This document shows positions 1 through 8,046 of a DNA stretch of 64,000 bases, piece after piece (position 1 is the stretch's first letter; every line of letters begins with the position of its first letter). The translations under genes and the position numbers were made by a program. Where the stretch lies: NCBI GenBank assembly GCA_040219575.1, contig JAVJSD010000013.1:1-64000 (forward strand), given 5' to 3'. This stretch comes from JAVJSD01 sp040219575 (GTDB lineage Bacteria > Planctomycetota > Planctomycetia > Pirellulales > Pirellulaceae). Below the pieces are notes generated by a model. The model was not told the DNA's origin. It saw only the letters and a list, made by a program, of their open reading frames with translations, and did not search any database.

Positions 1-912
1 CGCGTCGTCGTTGAGAATCGTGCCGACCCCCAGATCGTCGACCAGTTGCGCGCCCTGCGGATTGCTCAAGCGAACCAGATAAGTCTCGTTCGGCTCGATG
101 ATCGTATCCCCCTTGATCTGCACGACGATCGTGCCGCTGGCGGCGCCGGCCGGGATGGTCAACACGCCCGTCTGCGCCGTAAAGTCGTCCGGCGCCAGCG
201 CCGTCGAACTCTCCACCGCGAACGATACGCTCACGTCGCTCGCAACGGCGTGCGACAGCGACACCGTGAACACCTGATTCTGCACGCCCGTATCGCCTTC
301 AAACTGCGGTACGTCGTTGATCGACAGGCCAGGCACGGACTGCTCCAACATGGAAATGTCGAGCGCCTCGATCACGGCGTTCGCATCGGCGCCGCCCAAA
401 TCCTGAAGTTGCAACGTCAGTTGGCCGTCGGCGACGTCGACCTCGTACTGACGCCGCACCACCTGTCCGCCGGCCGTGCTGACGTTGTCGACCTGCCCGC
501 CTTCCAGAAACACGCCCATCTGGTCGTGCCCGTAACGCCCGAGATCTCCGAACACGGCCTCCACCGCATAGCGGCCGTTGGGAAGGTCGACCGCGAACGT
601 GCCGTGCTGCGTGAAGTTAAAGTCGCGCTCCAGCGCCGATCCCGCTGCGCGGTCGCGGCTGCTGACTTGCCCGCTGAGCCAACCGTAGCCGTGAGCGCCG
701 TAGCCGACCGATTCCGGAACGGGCGTGTAGCCGGCGGCCACGGGAGACGAGCTCGTGCCGAAATCGAAATGGGCCTCGAACAGCCCGACCGTCAACAGGT
801 GTCGGCCTTCCAGCGATTCCAGGCGCAGCAACTCCCGTCGCGCATTGCGGCGGCGATTCCCGCGCGAGAGCTTGTTCGTCGGGCGCAGCCATTGGCGGAA
901 GGTGGAAAACAA
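1..912 (-). CDS. Calx-beta surface protein, 3' part beyond the left edge
   Basis: About 304 codons of the N-terminal part are present; the rest lies left of the window. I translated this from the complementary strand. A basic leader (FSTFRQWLRPTNK, then RRRNARRELLRLES) runs into LESLEGRHLLTV, the N-terminal motif of large planctomycete surface proteins. Next comes a roughly 130-residue beta-rich module (FEAHFDFGTSSSP, GRYAVEAVFGDLG, then DISMLEQ) that resembles carbohydrate-binding, malectin-like domains. A Calx-beta domain follows (VFTVSLSHAVASDVSVSF, TGVLTIPAGAASGTI, IIEPNETYLVRLSNPQGA, VGTILNDDA), reaching the window edge. I chose a TTG start at 912 because GGAG lies five bases upstream and no ATG is available in frame nearby. 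Calx-beta domains bind calcium and mediate adhesion, so a secreted or wall-bound adhesin is inferred. The family and frame are solid; the exact start is less certain. Confidence 0.85.
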   Translation of the reverse strand, partial: MFSTFRQWLRPTNKLSRGNRRRNARRELLRLESLEGRHLLTVGLFEAHFDFGTSSSPVAAGYTPVPESVGYGAHGYGWLSGQVSSRDRAAGSALERDFNFTQHGTFAVDLPNGRYAVEAVFGDLGRYGHDQMGVFLEGGQVDNVSTAGGQVVRRQYEVDVADGQLTLQLQDLGGADANAVIEALDISMLEQSVPGLSINDVPQFEGDTGVQNQVFTVSLSHAVASDVSVSFAVESSTALAPDDFTAQTGVLTIPAGAASGTIVVQIKGDTIIEPNETYLVRLSNPQGAQLVDDLGVGTILNDDA

Positions 913-1075
913 GCCGACTCCAATGTGTCGTGGCGGTCGTGCAAAGGTGCAAATACGTCGAATAGGATCTTCTGGCAGTCTAAACCGAAGGCGAAGGGAA
1001 GGCAAAGTGTGCGGCCAAAGTGACGCACCGACGACAGGATCGCACGCCAAATTGCCGCCAGGGGGCCGTGGGGCT

Positions 1076-1897
1076 TCAGGATGTTTGCGAGTGCGCCGCG
1101 GCCGACGCCTCAACCTGCAACTTGCCCGCCGTCCAAATGACGGTCAGCGAGTTGGCGCCTTCCTCGATCTGGATGTCGCGCGCGCTGTCGGGCAGTTGCT
1201 CCAACGCCTCGCGGAATTCGCTTGCCGTCCACTGCCGCAGACAGCTGATCCAGCCATCCCACACAAACATGTAGGGGACGATCGGCAGGAGCCAACACCA
1301 CAACGCACGTCGCAGAAAGCCCGGCCGTTTCCACAAGAGCAACGGCAGTGCCAAGGCGGGAAAATACGCCAGGCAGGTCATCAGCAGCGAGGCGACGGTG
1401 CGCCGTAGCGGTTCAAAGATCGCCACCCGCGCGCGCGACTCGCTGAGGGCGCGCAGCACGTCGCTGCGCAGCTCGAGCGGGACGTGGTGAAACATACCGC
1501 ACAGCACCAGCACCGAGTCGTCGAGTCGCGGTTGCGGCCGGGTGATGTCGACGACGTCGTAGATCGGCCGCACGCGCCCGGGATACTCGGCCTCCAGCGC
1601 ACGGTAGGCCGCCGTGTTGGGGAACAGGTCGCAGGGGACGAGCACCATTTCCGCCGAACCGGGATGCTGGGCCAGCTGCGTCGTGATCGGCGCACGACCG
1701 GCGCCGAGTTCCACGATGGTGTCGAAGCCCGACTCTTCCGCCAACTGGAACGCCTTTTCGGCGACGCGGCCGTTGAACGACCGCGTTCCCGAGTTGCAGG
1801 CCTCCATGGTCTCGAACAGGCACTCGCGCGCACCGGCCGGCACCCACGACTGATCGCAGAACTCGAACAGGTAGCGAGACTTGAGTCGGAGGTTCAT
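1076..1897 (-). CDS. Class I SAM-dependent methyltransferase with membrane segments
   Basis: This 273-residue protein has a class I methyltransferase glycine-rich motif (IVELGAGRAP, about residues 61-70), then an acidic strand end (LVPCDLF) and a later VLVLCGMFHHVPLELR segment like the motif II/III region of small-molecule methyltransferases. The C-terminal third contains two hydrophobic stretches (LLMTCLAYFPALALPLLLW, and a second around ALWCWLLPIVPYMFVW), so the enzyme may be membrane-associated. Substrate is unknown. The reading frame extends upstream to a TTG at 1954, but the ATG at 1897 gives a more natural N-terminus (MNLRLKSRYLFEFCD). It lies on the same strand as the Calx-beta gene, 163 bases upstream of it, and diverges from the sulfatase to the right. 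Confidence 0.75.
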   Translation of the reverse strand: MNLRLKSRYLFEFCDQSWVPAGARECLFETMEACNSGTRSFNGRVAEKAFQLAEESGFDTIVELGAGRAPITTQLAQHPGSAEMVLVPCDLFPNTAAYRALEAEYPGRVRPIYDVVDITRPQPRLDDSVLVLCGMFHHVPLELRSDVLRALSESRARVAIFEPLRRTVASLLMTCLAYFPALALPLLLWKRPGFLRRALWCWLLPIVPYMFVWDGWISCLRQWTASEFREALEQLPDSARDIQIEEGANSLTVIWTAGKLQVEASAAAHSQTS

Positions 1898-2221
1898 GGC
1901 CGCACGTCGACGGGAATTGACGCTAGAGGAATCATCAGTACTTACTGCCGACAAGGCAAGAATAGTTCCCCTGTCGGTTCATCGCCACTTACGGGCGAAG
2001 AAATCCGGGCAAACGTCGCCAAACGGTGCAAAAACTTCGCCCCGCCCGTGCCGATTCACGGCCGAGGGCGGCCATGCTACCAGCAAGTTGGCACGGGCGA
2101 CTTGGGTATGGCAGAATAGCGGAACCCGCAAGACGACTTGGCGCCGATTCGCGCCGAGTCCTCTTCGACAACTCTTCGTGGCTCACACACGCTCCGGTCT
2201 AACAACGGTGGGATCCCTCTC
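1898..2221. other. Divergent intergenic region
   Basis: These 324 bases lie between the minus-strand methyltransferase and the plus-strand sulfatase and should hold both promoters. I see no RNA gene, clear terminator or well-matched promoter hexamers. Short open frames crossing it have no recognisable protein character. Confidence 0.5.
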
Positions 2222-3661
2222 ATGTACGCGTCCCGAATTCGCTTCGCTTTGCTTCTTGGCGTGGTCTTCTGCACCTTCCTGCTGACGCGGGCCGCGTCCA
2301 CTTCCGCCGTGGCGGCGGATGCCGACGGCAGCGGCCAGCGGCCCAACGTGTTGTTCATTGCGGTCGATGACCTCAACGATTGGATCGGCTGCCTGGGCGG
2401 CCATCCGCAATCGCGCACGCCCAACATCGACCGGCTCGCCGCCCGCGGCGTGCTGTTCGAGAAGTCGTACTGCGCCGCGCCCGCCTGCAACCCGTCCCGC
2501 GCGGCGCTGCTCACCGGCATTCGTCCCTCCACCTCGGGCGTGTACCTCAACTCGCAACCGTGGCGGCCGGCGATGCCCGACGTCGTCACGTTGCCGCAGC
2601 ACTTCATGCAAAACGGCTACCGTGTGATCGGCGGAGGCAAGATCTTTCACGGCGGCTTCAACGACGACGCCTCGTGGCAGGAGTACTTCAAGAAGGCGGG
2701 CGATCCGAAACCGAAAAACCTGCCCGCCAACGGCATCCCGGGGACGGCCCACTTCGACTGGGGACCGGTTCAAGTCGACGACGAGCAAATGGACGACCAC
2801 CGCGTGGTGAGTTGGGCTGTCGAGGAGTTGGGCAAGAAGCAAGACAAGCCGCTGTTCCTGGCTTGCGGCATCTTTCGGCCGCACCTGCCCTGGTACGTGC
2901 CGCAGAAGTACTTCGACCAGCACCCTGTCGGCTCGGTCGAGTTGCCGAAGATTCTGGAGTCGGATCTCGACGACGTGCCGGCCGCTGGCGTGAAGATGGC
3001 CAGGCCCGACGGCGACGACCGCAAGGTCCGCGAGTCGGACAACCATCACCGGGCGGTGCAAGGCTATCTGGCCAGCATCGCGTTCGCCGACATGCAGGTC
3101 GGCCGCTTGCTGGAGGCTCTGGACAACGGCCCATTGGCCGACAACACCATCGTCATCCTGTGGGGCGACCACGGCTGGCACCTGGGCGAGAAACACCACT
3201 GGCGCAAATTCGCGCTGTGGGAGGAAGCCACCCACGCGCCGCTGATGATCACGGCGCCGGGCGTCACCAAGCCGGGCGGACGCTCTCCGCGGCCGGTGTC
3301 GTTCATGGACATCTATCCCACGCTGGCCGATCTCTGCGGCCTGCCGGTCGGCGAGCACCTGGAAGGCGCATCGCTCCGCACGTTGTTGGAGAATCCGCAA
3401 GCCGCATGGGATCAACCGGCGCTGTGCACGCATGGCCGCAACAATCATTCGTTGCGGAGCGAACGTTGGCGCTACATTCGCTACGCCGACGGGAGCGAGG
3501 AACTTTACGACGAACAGGCCGATCCGATGGAGTGGAAGAACCTGGCCGACGACCCGCAGTACGCGGCCGTCAAGAAGGAATTCGCCGCCCTACTGCCGAA
3601 GGAGAACGCTCCCAACGCGGCCTCGAACGACGACAAACCCAAAGGCCGAAGAAAGTCGTAG
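2222..3661 (+). CDS. Secreted sulfatase (iduronate-2-sulfatase-like)
   Basis: This 479-residue sulfatase should remove sulfate esters from a carbohydrate outside the cytoplasm. A signal peptide occupies about residues 1-32 (hydrophobic core FALLLGVVFCTFLL). The metal-binding N-terminus reads PNVLFIAVDDLNDWIGCLGG. The modification motif is CNPSR with Cys89, the residue expected to become formylglycine. Further family signatures are VILWGDHGWHLGEKHHWRKF and a C-terminal ELYDEQADPMEWKNL block, both typical of iduronate-2-sulfatase/choline-sulfatase-like enzymes. I chose the ATG at 2222 over an upstream in-frame start at 2138 because it begins directly at the signal peptide. No maturase is encoded here, so activation would need a formylglycine-generating enzyme elsewhere. 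The true polysaccharide substrate cannot be read from sequence. Confidence 0.93.
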   Translation: MYASRIRFALLLGVVFCTFLLTRAASTSAVAADADGSGQRPNVLFIAVDDLNDWIGCLGGHPQSRTPNIDRLAARGVLFEKSYCAAPACNPSRAALLTGIRPSTSGVYLNSQPWRPAMPDVVTLPQHFMQNGYRVIGGGKIFHGGFNDDASWQEYFKKAGDPKPKNLPANGIPGTAHFDWGPVQVDDEQMDDHRVVSWAVEELGKKQDKPLFLACGIFRPHLPWYVPQKYFDQHPVGSVELPKILESDLDDVPAAGVKMARPDGDDRKVRESDNHHRAVQGYLASIAFADMQVGRLLEALDNGPLADNTIVILWGDHGWHLGEKHHWRKFALWEEATHAPLMITAPGVTKPGGRSPRPVSFMDIYPTLADLCGLPVGEHLEGASLRTLLENPQAAWDQPALCTHGRNNHSLRSERWRYIRYADGSEELYDEQADPMEWKNLADDPQYAAVKKEFAALLPKENAPNAASNDDKPKGRRKS

Positions 3662-3746
3662 GCCGAACCCTGCGCTGTTCCGGCGTTTCTCATCCGGGAC
3701 GTTAACGAAAACCCGGGCATCACGCTTCAGCGCTGCGTGGCGCGAT

Positions 3747-3774
3747 GCCGGAACCGCCCTGCGGTTGTTCCGGC
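3747..3774. repeat. 28-bp GC-rich hairpin repeat, copy 1
   Basis: GCCGGAACCGCC followed by a short turn and GGTTGTTCCGGC forms an imperfect hairpin. The same 28 bases recur at 60177-60204 with a single mismatch, 56 kb away. It lies 86 bases after the sulfatase stop, and a related C/G-rich palindromic stretch precedes it. Confidence 0.7.
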
Positions 3775-3854
3775 CTTATAGGATTCTACCGTGGCGCAGG
3801 AGATGCGCGGGAGACCGCCGCGCGGCGCTGGGATCAACCGAGCAGCTCAGGGAG

Positions 3855-4241
3855 TCATACCATCGGCGGGGAGCGGTGGACGAGTTGAACGGCGAGGCCC
3901 CAGGGGTCGCGGTGCATGGCGAGTTGCGTGCCGTTTTCCATCCGCTGGATGTCGCCGACGGGGATTGCGCCGGCATCGATCAGGCGCTGGCGGTCGGCCG
4001 CGATGTCGGCGCTGACGAAGGCGAGGTGCAGCGTGCGGGGGTCTTGCTGGTGGTAGTCGGGCAGCGGCGCGTCGGTGTTGCTGTAGAACTCGACCATCAC
4101 GGCGCCGCTGTCGTCTGCGAGAAAGTGCATAAAGGGGGGCTCGTCGAGCTGCATCTTGATCGTCATGCCGAGGTGCTCGACATACCACTTCGCCAGCGCG
4201 GCGGCGTCGGGAACGTTGAAGGCGACGTGTTCGATTTTCAT
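3855..4241 (-). CDS. Glyoxalase/bleomycin-resistance (VOC) family protein
   Basis: A 128-residue single-domain VOC protein with the paired beta-alpha-beta-beta-beta pattern: MKIEHVAFNVPDAAALAKWY at the start, then FMHFLADDSGAVMVEFYSN, TLHLAFVSADIAADRQRL and a closing DPWGLAVQLV. His5, Glu50 (in VEFYS) and His88-type positions fit the usual metal-ligand pattern of the fold, but I did not align them rigorously. Members are glyoxalases, dioxygenases or drug-binding proteins, so the substrate is open. The frame extends upstream to a GTG at 4280; the ATG at 4241 begins right at the first strand and is preferred. It sits downstream of the Nudix gene on the same strand. Confidence 0.85.
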   Translation of the reverse strand: MKIEHVAFNVPDAAALAKWYVEHLGMTIKMQLDEPPFMHFLADDSGAVMVEFYSNTDAPLPDYHQQDPRTLHLAFVSADIAADRQRLIDAGAIPVGDIQRMENGTQLAMHRDPWGLAVQLVHRSPPMV

Positions 4242-4345
4242 GTTGTTGGTCGGGGCGGTGTAGGTGGCGATTTGAAGCACATGCGTGTCGAGCGCAGTGC
4301 AACGGAGATGTCTGTCGAAGACTGCGTGATGACGATTGTTCCGTT

Positions 4346-4379
4346 GGCGTTTGCGATCTGAAATCTGAAATCAAACGCC
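4346..4379. repeat. Heptamer repeat hairpin on the Nudix stop codon
   Basis: Read on the minus strand, the Nudix gene ends AAG-TAG and continues as GCGTTTGATTTCAGATT, then repeats ATTTCAG and closes a stem (GGCGTTTG pairing with CAAACGCC at the two ends). The same stop-plus-motif arrangement occurs at both ends of the inverted repeat 23904-24110. Confidence 0.7.
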
Positions 4380-4825
4380 TACTTGCGGTTCCGCCAATGC
4401 TCCTCGACGGCGGCCAGCAGCGGGTTGATGGTGTTTTCCTGAATGGCGTGCGGCGGGCGCCAGGGGAACCACTGGTAGTCGGGATGTTCGGTGGGGGTGA
4501 TTTCCACGTCACAGGTGAGCCGGCCGAGGAACACGACCAGCGTCTTGAGCATCTCGCGGCCGCCGAAGCGTTTGGGGCGGACGGGATACTGCATGGCGAA
4601 GCGAAAGTCCGGGTCGAGCGCCAGGTCGCCGGGCGAAATGCCGGTCTCTTCGCGCAGTTCGCGCAGGGCGCACGCGAGCTCCGTCTCACCCGGGTCGACG
4701 TGCCCCTTGGGGAGGTCCCAGCGATTGACGTGGCGCATCAAGAGGAATGAATCCGGAGGCTGGCCGCGGTAGACCAGCACGCCGCACGACATGATCTGGC
4801 CGGGTTGAGATTGCGCGTCGTCCAT
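4379..4825 (-). CDS. Nudix hydrolase
   Basis: A 148-residue hydrolase of nucleoside diphosphates linked to another moiety. The Nudix box is complete at about residues 41-63: G-H-V-D-P-G-E-T-E, then REL-REETGI, matching Gx5Ex7REUxEExGU. The protein otherwise resembles bis(5'-nucleosyl)-tetraphosphatase-like Nudix enzymes (SCGVLVYRGQPPDSFLLMRH before the box, DYQWFPWRPPHA after it). The start ATG at 4825 is unambiguous. The alpha/beta hydrolase gene ends 33 bases upstream, so the two are probably cotranscribed. The stop codon falls at the edge of a repeated hairpin element. Confidence 0.92.
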   Translation of the reverse strand: MDDAQSQPGQIMSCGVLVYRGQPPDSFLLMRHVNRWDLPKGHVDPGETELACALRELREETGISPGDLALDPDFRFAMQYPVRPKRFGGREMLKTLVVFLGRLTCDVEITPTEHPDYQWFPWRPPHAIQENTINPLLAAVEEHWRNRK

Positions 4826-4858
4826 GCTCGGCGTGGCGGTTTCGCCCGGGGGCCTTGC

Positions 4859-5755
4859 TCATTTCGCTTCTTGCTCCGCCGGCGGCGGCAACTCGCGGAA
4901 GAACTTGGCCAGGGCTTGCAGGTAGGTTTCCGTAAAGGGCGAGTTGTGGCCGCCGCGGGGCTCTTCGATGAAGACCTTGTTCTCGCTGGGCGCCAGGTCG
5001 AACAGTTCGCGGCCGATGGCGTAGGGGACGACCTCGTCGTCGGTTCCGTGCGTCATCAACAGCGGTCCATGGTAGCGGCCGATCTTCTCCCGCGAATTGT
5101 ACTGGGTTCGCATCAGCAGGCGAACCGGCAGCCAGGGATAGTGGTGGGCCGCCACGTCGGGCGCGCTGGTGAAGGTCCGCTCCAGCACGAGTCCGCGGGC
5201 GCCGACGCTGGCCGCCAGATCGACCGCCACGCCACCGCCCAGCGAACGTCCCACGATCACCACCTCCCGCGGTTCGATTCCGGCCCGATTGGCGAGCCAG
5301 GCCTGCGCGGCGCGTCCGTCGGCGAGGATTCCCTGTTCGTCGGCTTCGCCTTCGCTCTTGCCGTAACCCCGGTAATCCCAGGCCAGCACGCCGACGTGGA
5401 AGCGATCGTGATACAGCCGCAGCCAGTACTCCTGATCGGCCACGTCCTCGGCGTTGCCGTGGCACAACAGCACGTGCGCCTGGGCGTCGTCGTGGTCGAG
5501 ATACCAGCCGTGCAGACGCGTGCCGTCGGCGGAGGTGAACTCCGCCTCCTCGACCGGCGCCGTCACCCGCTCCCAATCCGCCGCTTCCCGCCGGGGTGGA
5601 AAGTACAGCAGGCTGGATTCATTGAGCATCATCACCACCACGATTGCGAGATAGATTCCAATGGAAAACCACATCAACCGCGAACATTGCCGCAACAGCG
5701 TCGGGCGGCGACGCCTGGGTTTCGAGGTTGGGCCTGTTGTCGTTGAATCGGACAT
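4859..5755 (-). CDS. Membrane-anchored alpha/beta hydrolase
   Basis: A 298-residue serine hydrolase of the BEM46/ABHD13-like type. An Arg-rich N-terminus is followed by one transmembrane segment (about residues 28-44, MWFSIGIYLAIVVVMML), so the catalytic domain probably faces the periplasm. The nucleophile elbow is GRSLGG (Ser171), the acid is in HGTDDEVVP (about Asp240), and the histidine is in RGGH (His270). HGNAED at about 99-104 is the oxyanion-hole loop. The natural substrate is unknown; peptidase, lipase or esterase roles are all possible. The frame is open upstream to 5896, but that part overlaps a dispersed hairpin repeat, so the ATG at 5755 is preferred. The Nudix gene follows after 33 bases. 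Confidence 0.87.
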   Translation of the reverse strand: MSDSTTTGPTSKPRRRRPTLLRQCSRLMWFSIGIYLAIVVVMMLNESSLLYFPPRREAADWERVTAPVEEAEFTSADGTRLHGWYLDHDDAQAHVLLCHGNAEDVADQEYWLRLYHDRFHVGVLAWDYRGYGKSEGEADEQGILADGRAAQAWLANRAGIEPREVVIVGRSLGGGVAVDLAASVGARGLVLERTFTSAPDVAAHHYPWLPVRLLMRTQYNSREKIGRYHGPLLMTHGTDDEVVPYAIGRELFDLAPSENKVFIEEPRGGHNSPFTETYLQALAKFFRELPPPAEQEAK

Positions 5756-5808
5756 TCTCGGCGGAACCCGTCGGTCGCCAAACCGACCGGGCGATGTGTG
5801 GAAACTTT

Positions 5809-5871
5809 GTAGCGGAAGTCGTGAGACTTCCGACGACATTGACAACGAGGAACTCTCGCGAGCTCCGCTAC
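5809..5871. repeat. Composite hairpin repeat (GTAGCGGAAGTC family), copy A
   Basis: The element starts GTAGCGGAAGTC and ends GAGCTCCGCTAC, giving terminal inverted repeats. It contains two internal hairpins: GGAAGTC-gtga-GACTTCC, then GGAACTC-tcgc-GAGCTCC. It lies between the lipoprotein gene and the alpha/beta hydrolase start. Related copies are at 7893-7968, 19472-19537 and 61550-61653. Confidence 0.75.
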
Positions 5872-5917
5872 CAATCGCTTGCCACCGACTTGCCACATCG
5901 GCCGCTCCAGGCGGAGT

Positions 5918-6394
5918 CTAAGGCGCGACGCGTCGCAGGGCCATCGTGTCGCTTCCCAGCATCGGATGCTGCGAAGGCGTTTCGATGCGGTCGTCGTTGA
6001 CGAAATGGATGGCGGCGTGTTTCGCCGCGGAGCCATCGTCCGGCTGGAGCCGCAACATCAGGTCGTCTCCCTGGTCGCTTTCAACGCTCCAGCGATAGTG
6101 TTTGGTCAGTTCGACATCCGCCATCACCACCGTCATCGCCATCGTGCCGTCGTCGTTGTATTGCACCGACAGCTTGGTGGAAGCCATGATCTCCGCCGCC
6201 TTCTCGGCCGGCAGCGACTTGGGCGGAGTCGCGTTGGAAAGATCGGCCTCCCACTTGCCGACGAGCCGTTCTCGGCCGCCGGGACCGCAACCGGAGACGA
6301 CAATCAGGGCCAACGCGATTGGCAGGACGGTAAACGCCGCGCGCGACACGATCCGAGCCTCCAGATTCACACGATAGGAGAGAAGTCGTTGCAT
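5918..6394 (-). CDS. Small lipoprotein, lipocalin-like
   Basis: A 158-residue predicted lipoprotein. A hydrophobic leader (FTVLPIALALIVVSG) ends in the lipobox VSGC, so Cys36 should be lipidated after cleavage. The mature part opens with LVGKWEADLS and continues with beta-rich segments (KLSVQYNDDGTMAMTVVMA, HYRWSVESDQGDDLMLRL, AIHFVNDDRIET), the pattern of small lipocalin-like domains found in many planctomycete lipoproteins that measure W-rich 'GxW' starts. Function is unknown. The reading frame stays open far upstream (to 8104), but that extension is the antisense of the oxidoreductase gene and is not coding. The start ATG at 6394 precedes the leader directly. Confidence 0.8.
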   Translation of the reverse strand: MQRLLSYRVNLEARIVSRAAFTVLPIALALIVVSGCGPGGRERLVGKWEADLSNATPPKSLPAEKAAEIMASTKLSVQYNDDGTMAMTVVMADVELTKHYRWSVESDQGDDLMLRLQPDDGSAAKHAAIHFVNDDRIETPSQHPMLGSDTMALRRVAP

Positions 6395-6565
6395 CGTCGA
6401 CAGTTTACGGTAGCCCTTGCTCATGCCCTTCACAAGCCGGTGTTGCTTTGTGAAGGCGTCCTTCTCATCCGGAAAGCATGTGATTAAACGGTGCGTTTGC
6501 ATCGGGGCGAATGTCGGTCGATAATAGCCGCGACCCTTCCTTTCCAAACCCACGTGGAGCCCGCC

Positions 6566-7867
6566 ATGTCCCGCCATGTTTCGCGTCGCGATTTCCTTAA
6601 AACCAGCACCATGGCCGCGGCCGCCGGCAGTTTGGCCGTGTGGAGTGAACTTCCCGCGCAGGAGTCGAATTCGCCCAGCGAGCGGCTGAACGTGGCGGTG
6701 ATCGGCGTGGCGGGACGCGGCGGGGCGAACGTAAACGGCGTGGCGACGCAGAACATCGTGGCGCTGTGCGACGTGGACGACAACAACCTCAACGGCGTCG
6801 GCAAGCGGTTTCCCGCCGCGAAAAAGTACAACGACTTCCGCAAATTGCTCGACGAAGAGGCGAACGCCATCGAGGCGGTCACCGTCAGCACGGCCGACCA
6901 CACGCACGCCCCCGCCGGGCTGTGGGCCATGCAACTCGGCAAACACTGCTACTGCGAAAAGCCGCTTACGCACAACGTGTGGGAAGCCCGCGAGATGGCG
7001 AAGACCGCCGCCAAGCACAAGCTCGCCACGCAGATGGGCACGCAGATTCACGCCGGCGACAACTATCGCCGCGTGGTCGAGATCATTCAGTCGGGCGCCA
7101 TCGGCGACGTGCGCGAGGCGATTGTGTGGGTCGGCAAGGGCTGGGGCGGCGGCGAGCGCCCGACCGACAGCGATCCCGTTCCCGCGAATTTGCATTGGGA
7201 CCTGTGGCTCGGCCCGGCGCCCGAGCGGCCGTTCAAATCGGGCCGTTATCACCCGCAGCAATGGCGGCGGTGGTGGGACTTCGGCGGCGGCACCTTGGGC
7301 GACATGGCCTGCCACTACTGCGACCTGCCGTTTTGGGCGCTCGACCTGCGGCATCCCAGCACGATCGAGGCCGACGGACCGCCGGTTCACCAGGAGACCT
7401 GCCCGACGGGGCTGCACGTGAAATGGCAGTTCCCGGCTCGCGGCGAGAAGCCGCCCGTCACGCTGCACTGGTACGACGGCGACATGATTCCCAAGGAAGT
7501 CGCCGGCCACGCCGTGCCGGGCTCGGGCGTGATGTTCGTCGGCGAGAAGGGGCAGATGTTCGCCAACTACGGCAGCTACAAGCTCTATCCCGAGAGCGAG
7601 TTCAAGGACTTCGAACCGCCCAAGCCGACGATTCCCAATTCGATCGGCCATCACGCCGAATGGATCAAGGCCTGCAAGGAGGGCGGCGCGACGACCTGCA
7701 ACTTCGACTACTCCGGCGCGCTGACCGAGGCGGTGCTGTTGGGCAACGTCGCTTACCGCACCGGCGAAAAACTGGAGTGGGACGCGGAAAACCTCAAGGC
7801 GACCAATTGCCCGGCGGCCGATCAGTACCTTCGCCGCGAGTATCGCCCCGGCTGGCGGTTCACCTAA
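6566..7867 (+). CDS. Gfo/Idh/MocA family oxidoreductase, exported by Tat
   Basis: A 433-residue NAD(P)-dependent oxidoreductase family member. The N-terminus carries a twin-arginine leader (SRRDFLK followed by TMAAAAGSLAVW). The Rossmann fold begins LNVAVIGVAGRGGANVNG; the family EKP motif appears as CYCEKPLTHNVWEAREMA. A C-terminal domain includes WRRWWDFGGGTLGDMACHYC and FVGEKGQMFANYGSYKL, typical of planctomycete paralogues that act on sugars or inositols. Export by Tat would carry the protein folded with its nucleotide already bound. The start at 6566 is supported by GGAG seven bases upstream (gtggagcccgccatg). The upstream in-frame start at 6491 is less likely. It diverges from the lipoprotein gene across 171 bases. 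Confidence 0.92.
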   Translation: MSRHVSRRDFLKTSTMAAAAGSLAVWSELPAQESNSPSERLNVAVIGVAGRGGANVNGVATQNIVALCDVDDNNLNGVGKRFPAAKKYNDFRKLLDEEANAIEAVTVSTADHTHAPAGLWAMQLGKHCYCEKPLTHNVWEAREMAKTAAKHKLATQMGTQIHAGDNYRRVVEIIQSGAIGDVREAIVWVGKGWGGGERPTDSDPVPANLHWDLWLGPAPERPFKSGRYHPQQWRRWWDFGGGTLGDMACHYCDLPFWALDLRHPSTIEADGPPVHQETCPTGLHVKWQFPARGEKPPVTLHWYDGDMIPKEVAGHAVPGSGVMFVGEKGQMFANYGSYKLYPESEFKDFEPPKPTIPNSIGHHAEWIKACKEGGATTCNFDYSGALTEAVLLGNVAYRTGEKLEWDAENLKATNCPAADQYLRREYRPGWRFT

Positions 7868-7892
7868 TTGGATCGTCCTTAGATGCAAACCC

Positions 7893-7968
7893 GTAGCGGA
7901 AGTCGCCAGACGTCGCCAGACTTCCGACGATCGGGCGAAAACCTCGGAACTCTGGTGAGTTCCGCCAC
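7893..7968. repeat. Composite hairpin repeat (GTAGCGGAAGTC family), copy B
   Basis: It starts GTAGCGGAAGTCGCCAGAC, with a partial internal duplication of GTCGCCAGAC, and contains GACTTCCGACGA then GGAACTCTGGTGAGTTCC before ending in GCCAC. It lies 26 bases after the oxidoreductase stop, between it and the second sulfatase. Confidence 0.75.
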
Positions 7969-8046
7969 GGAGTGTCCGCGGCAAACAAACTTCCAGGCAT
8001 CGCTCGCCGGCGGCGTCCATCACTCCAGCAATCCTCGGGAGAACCG

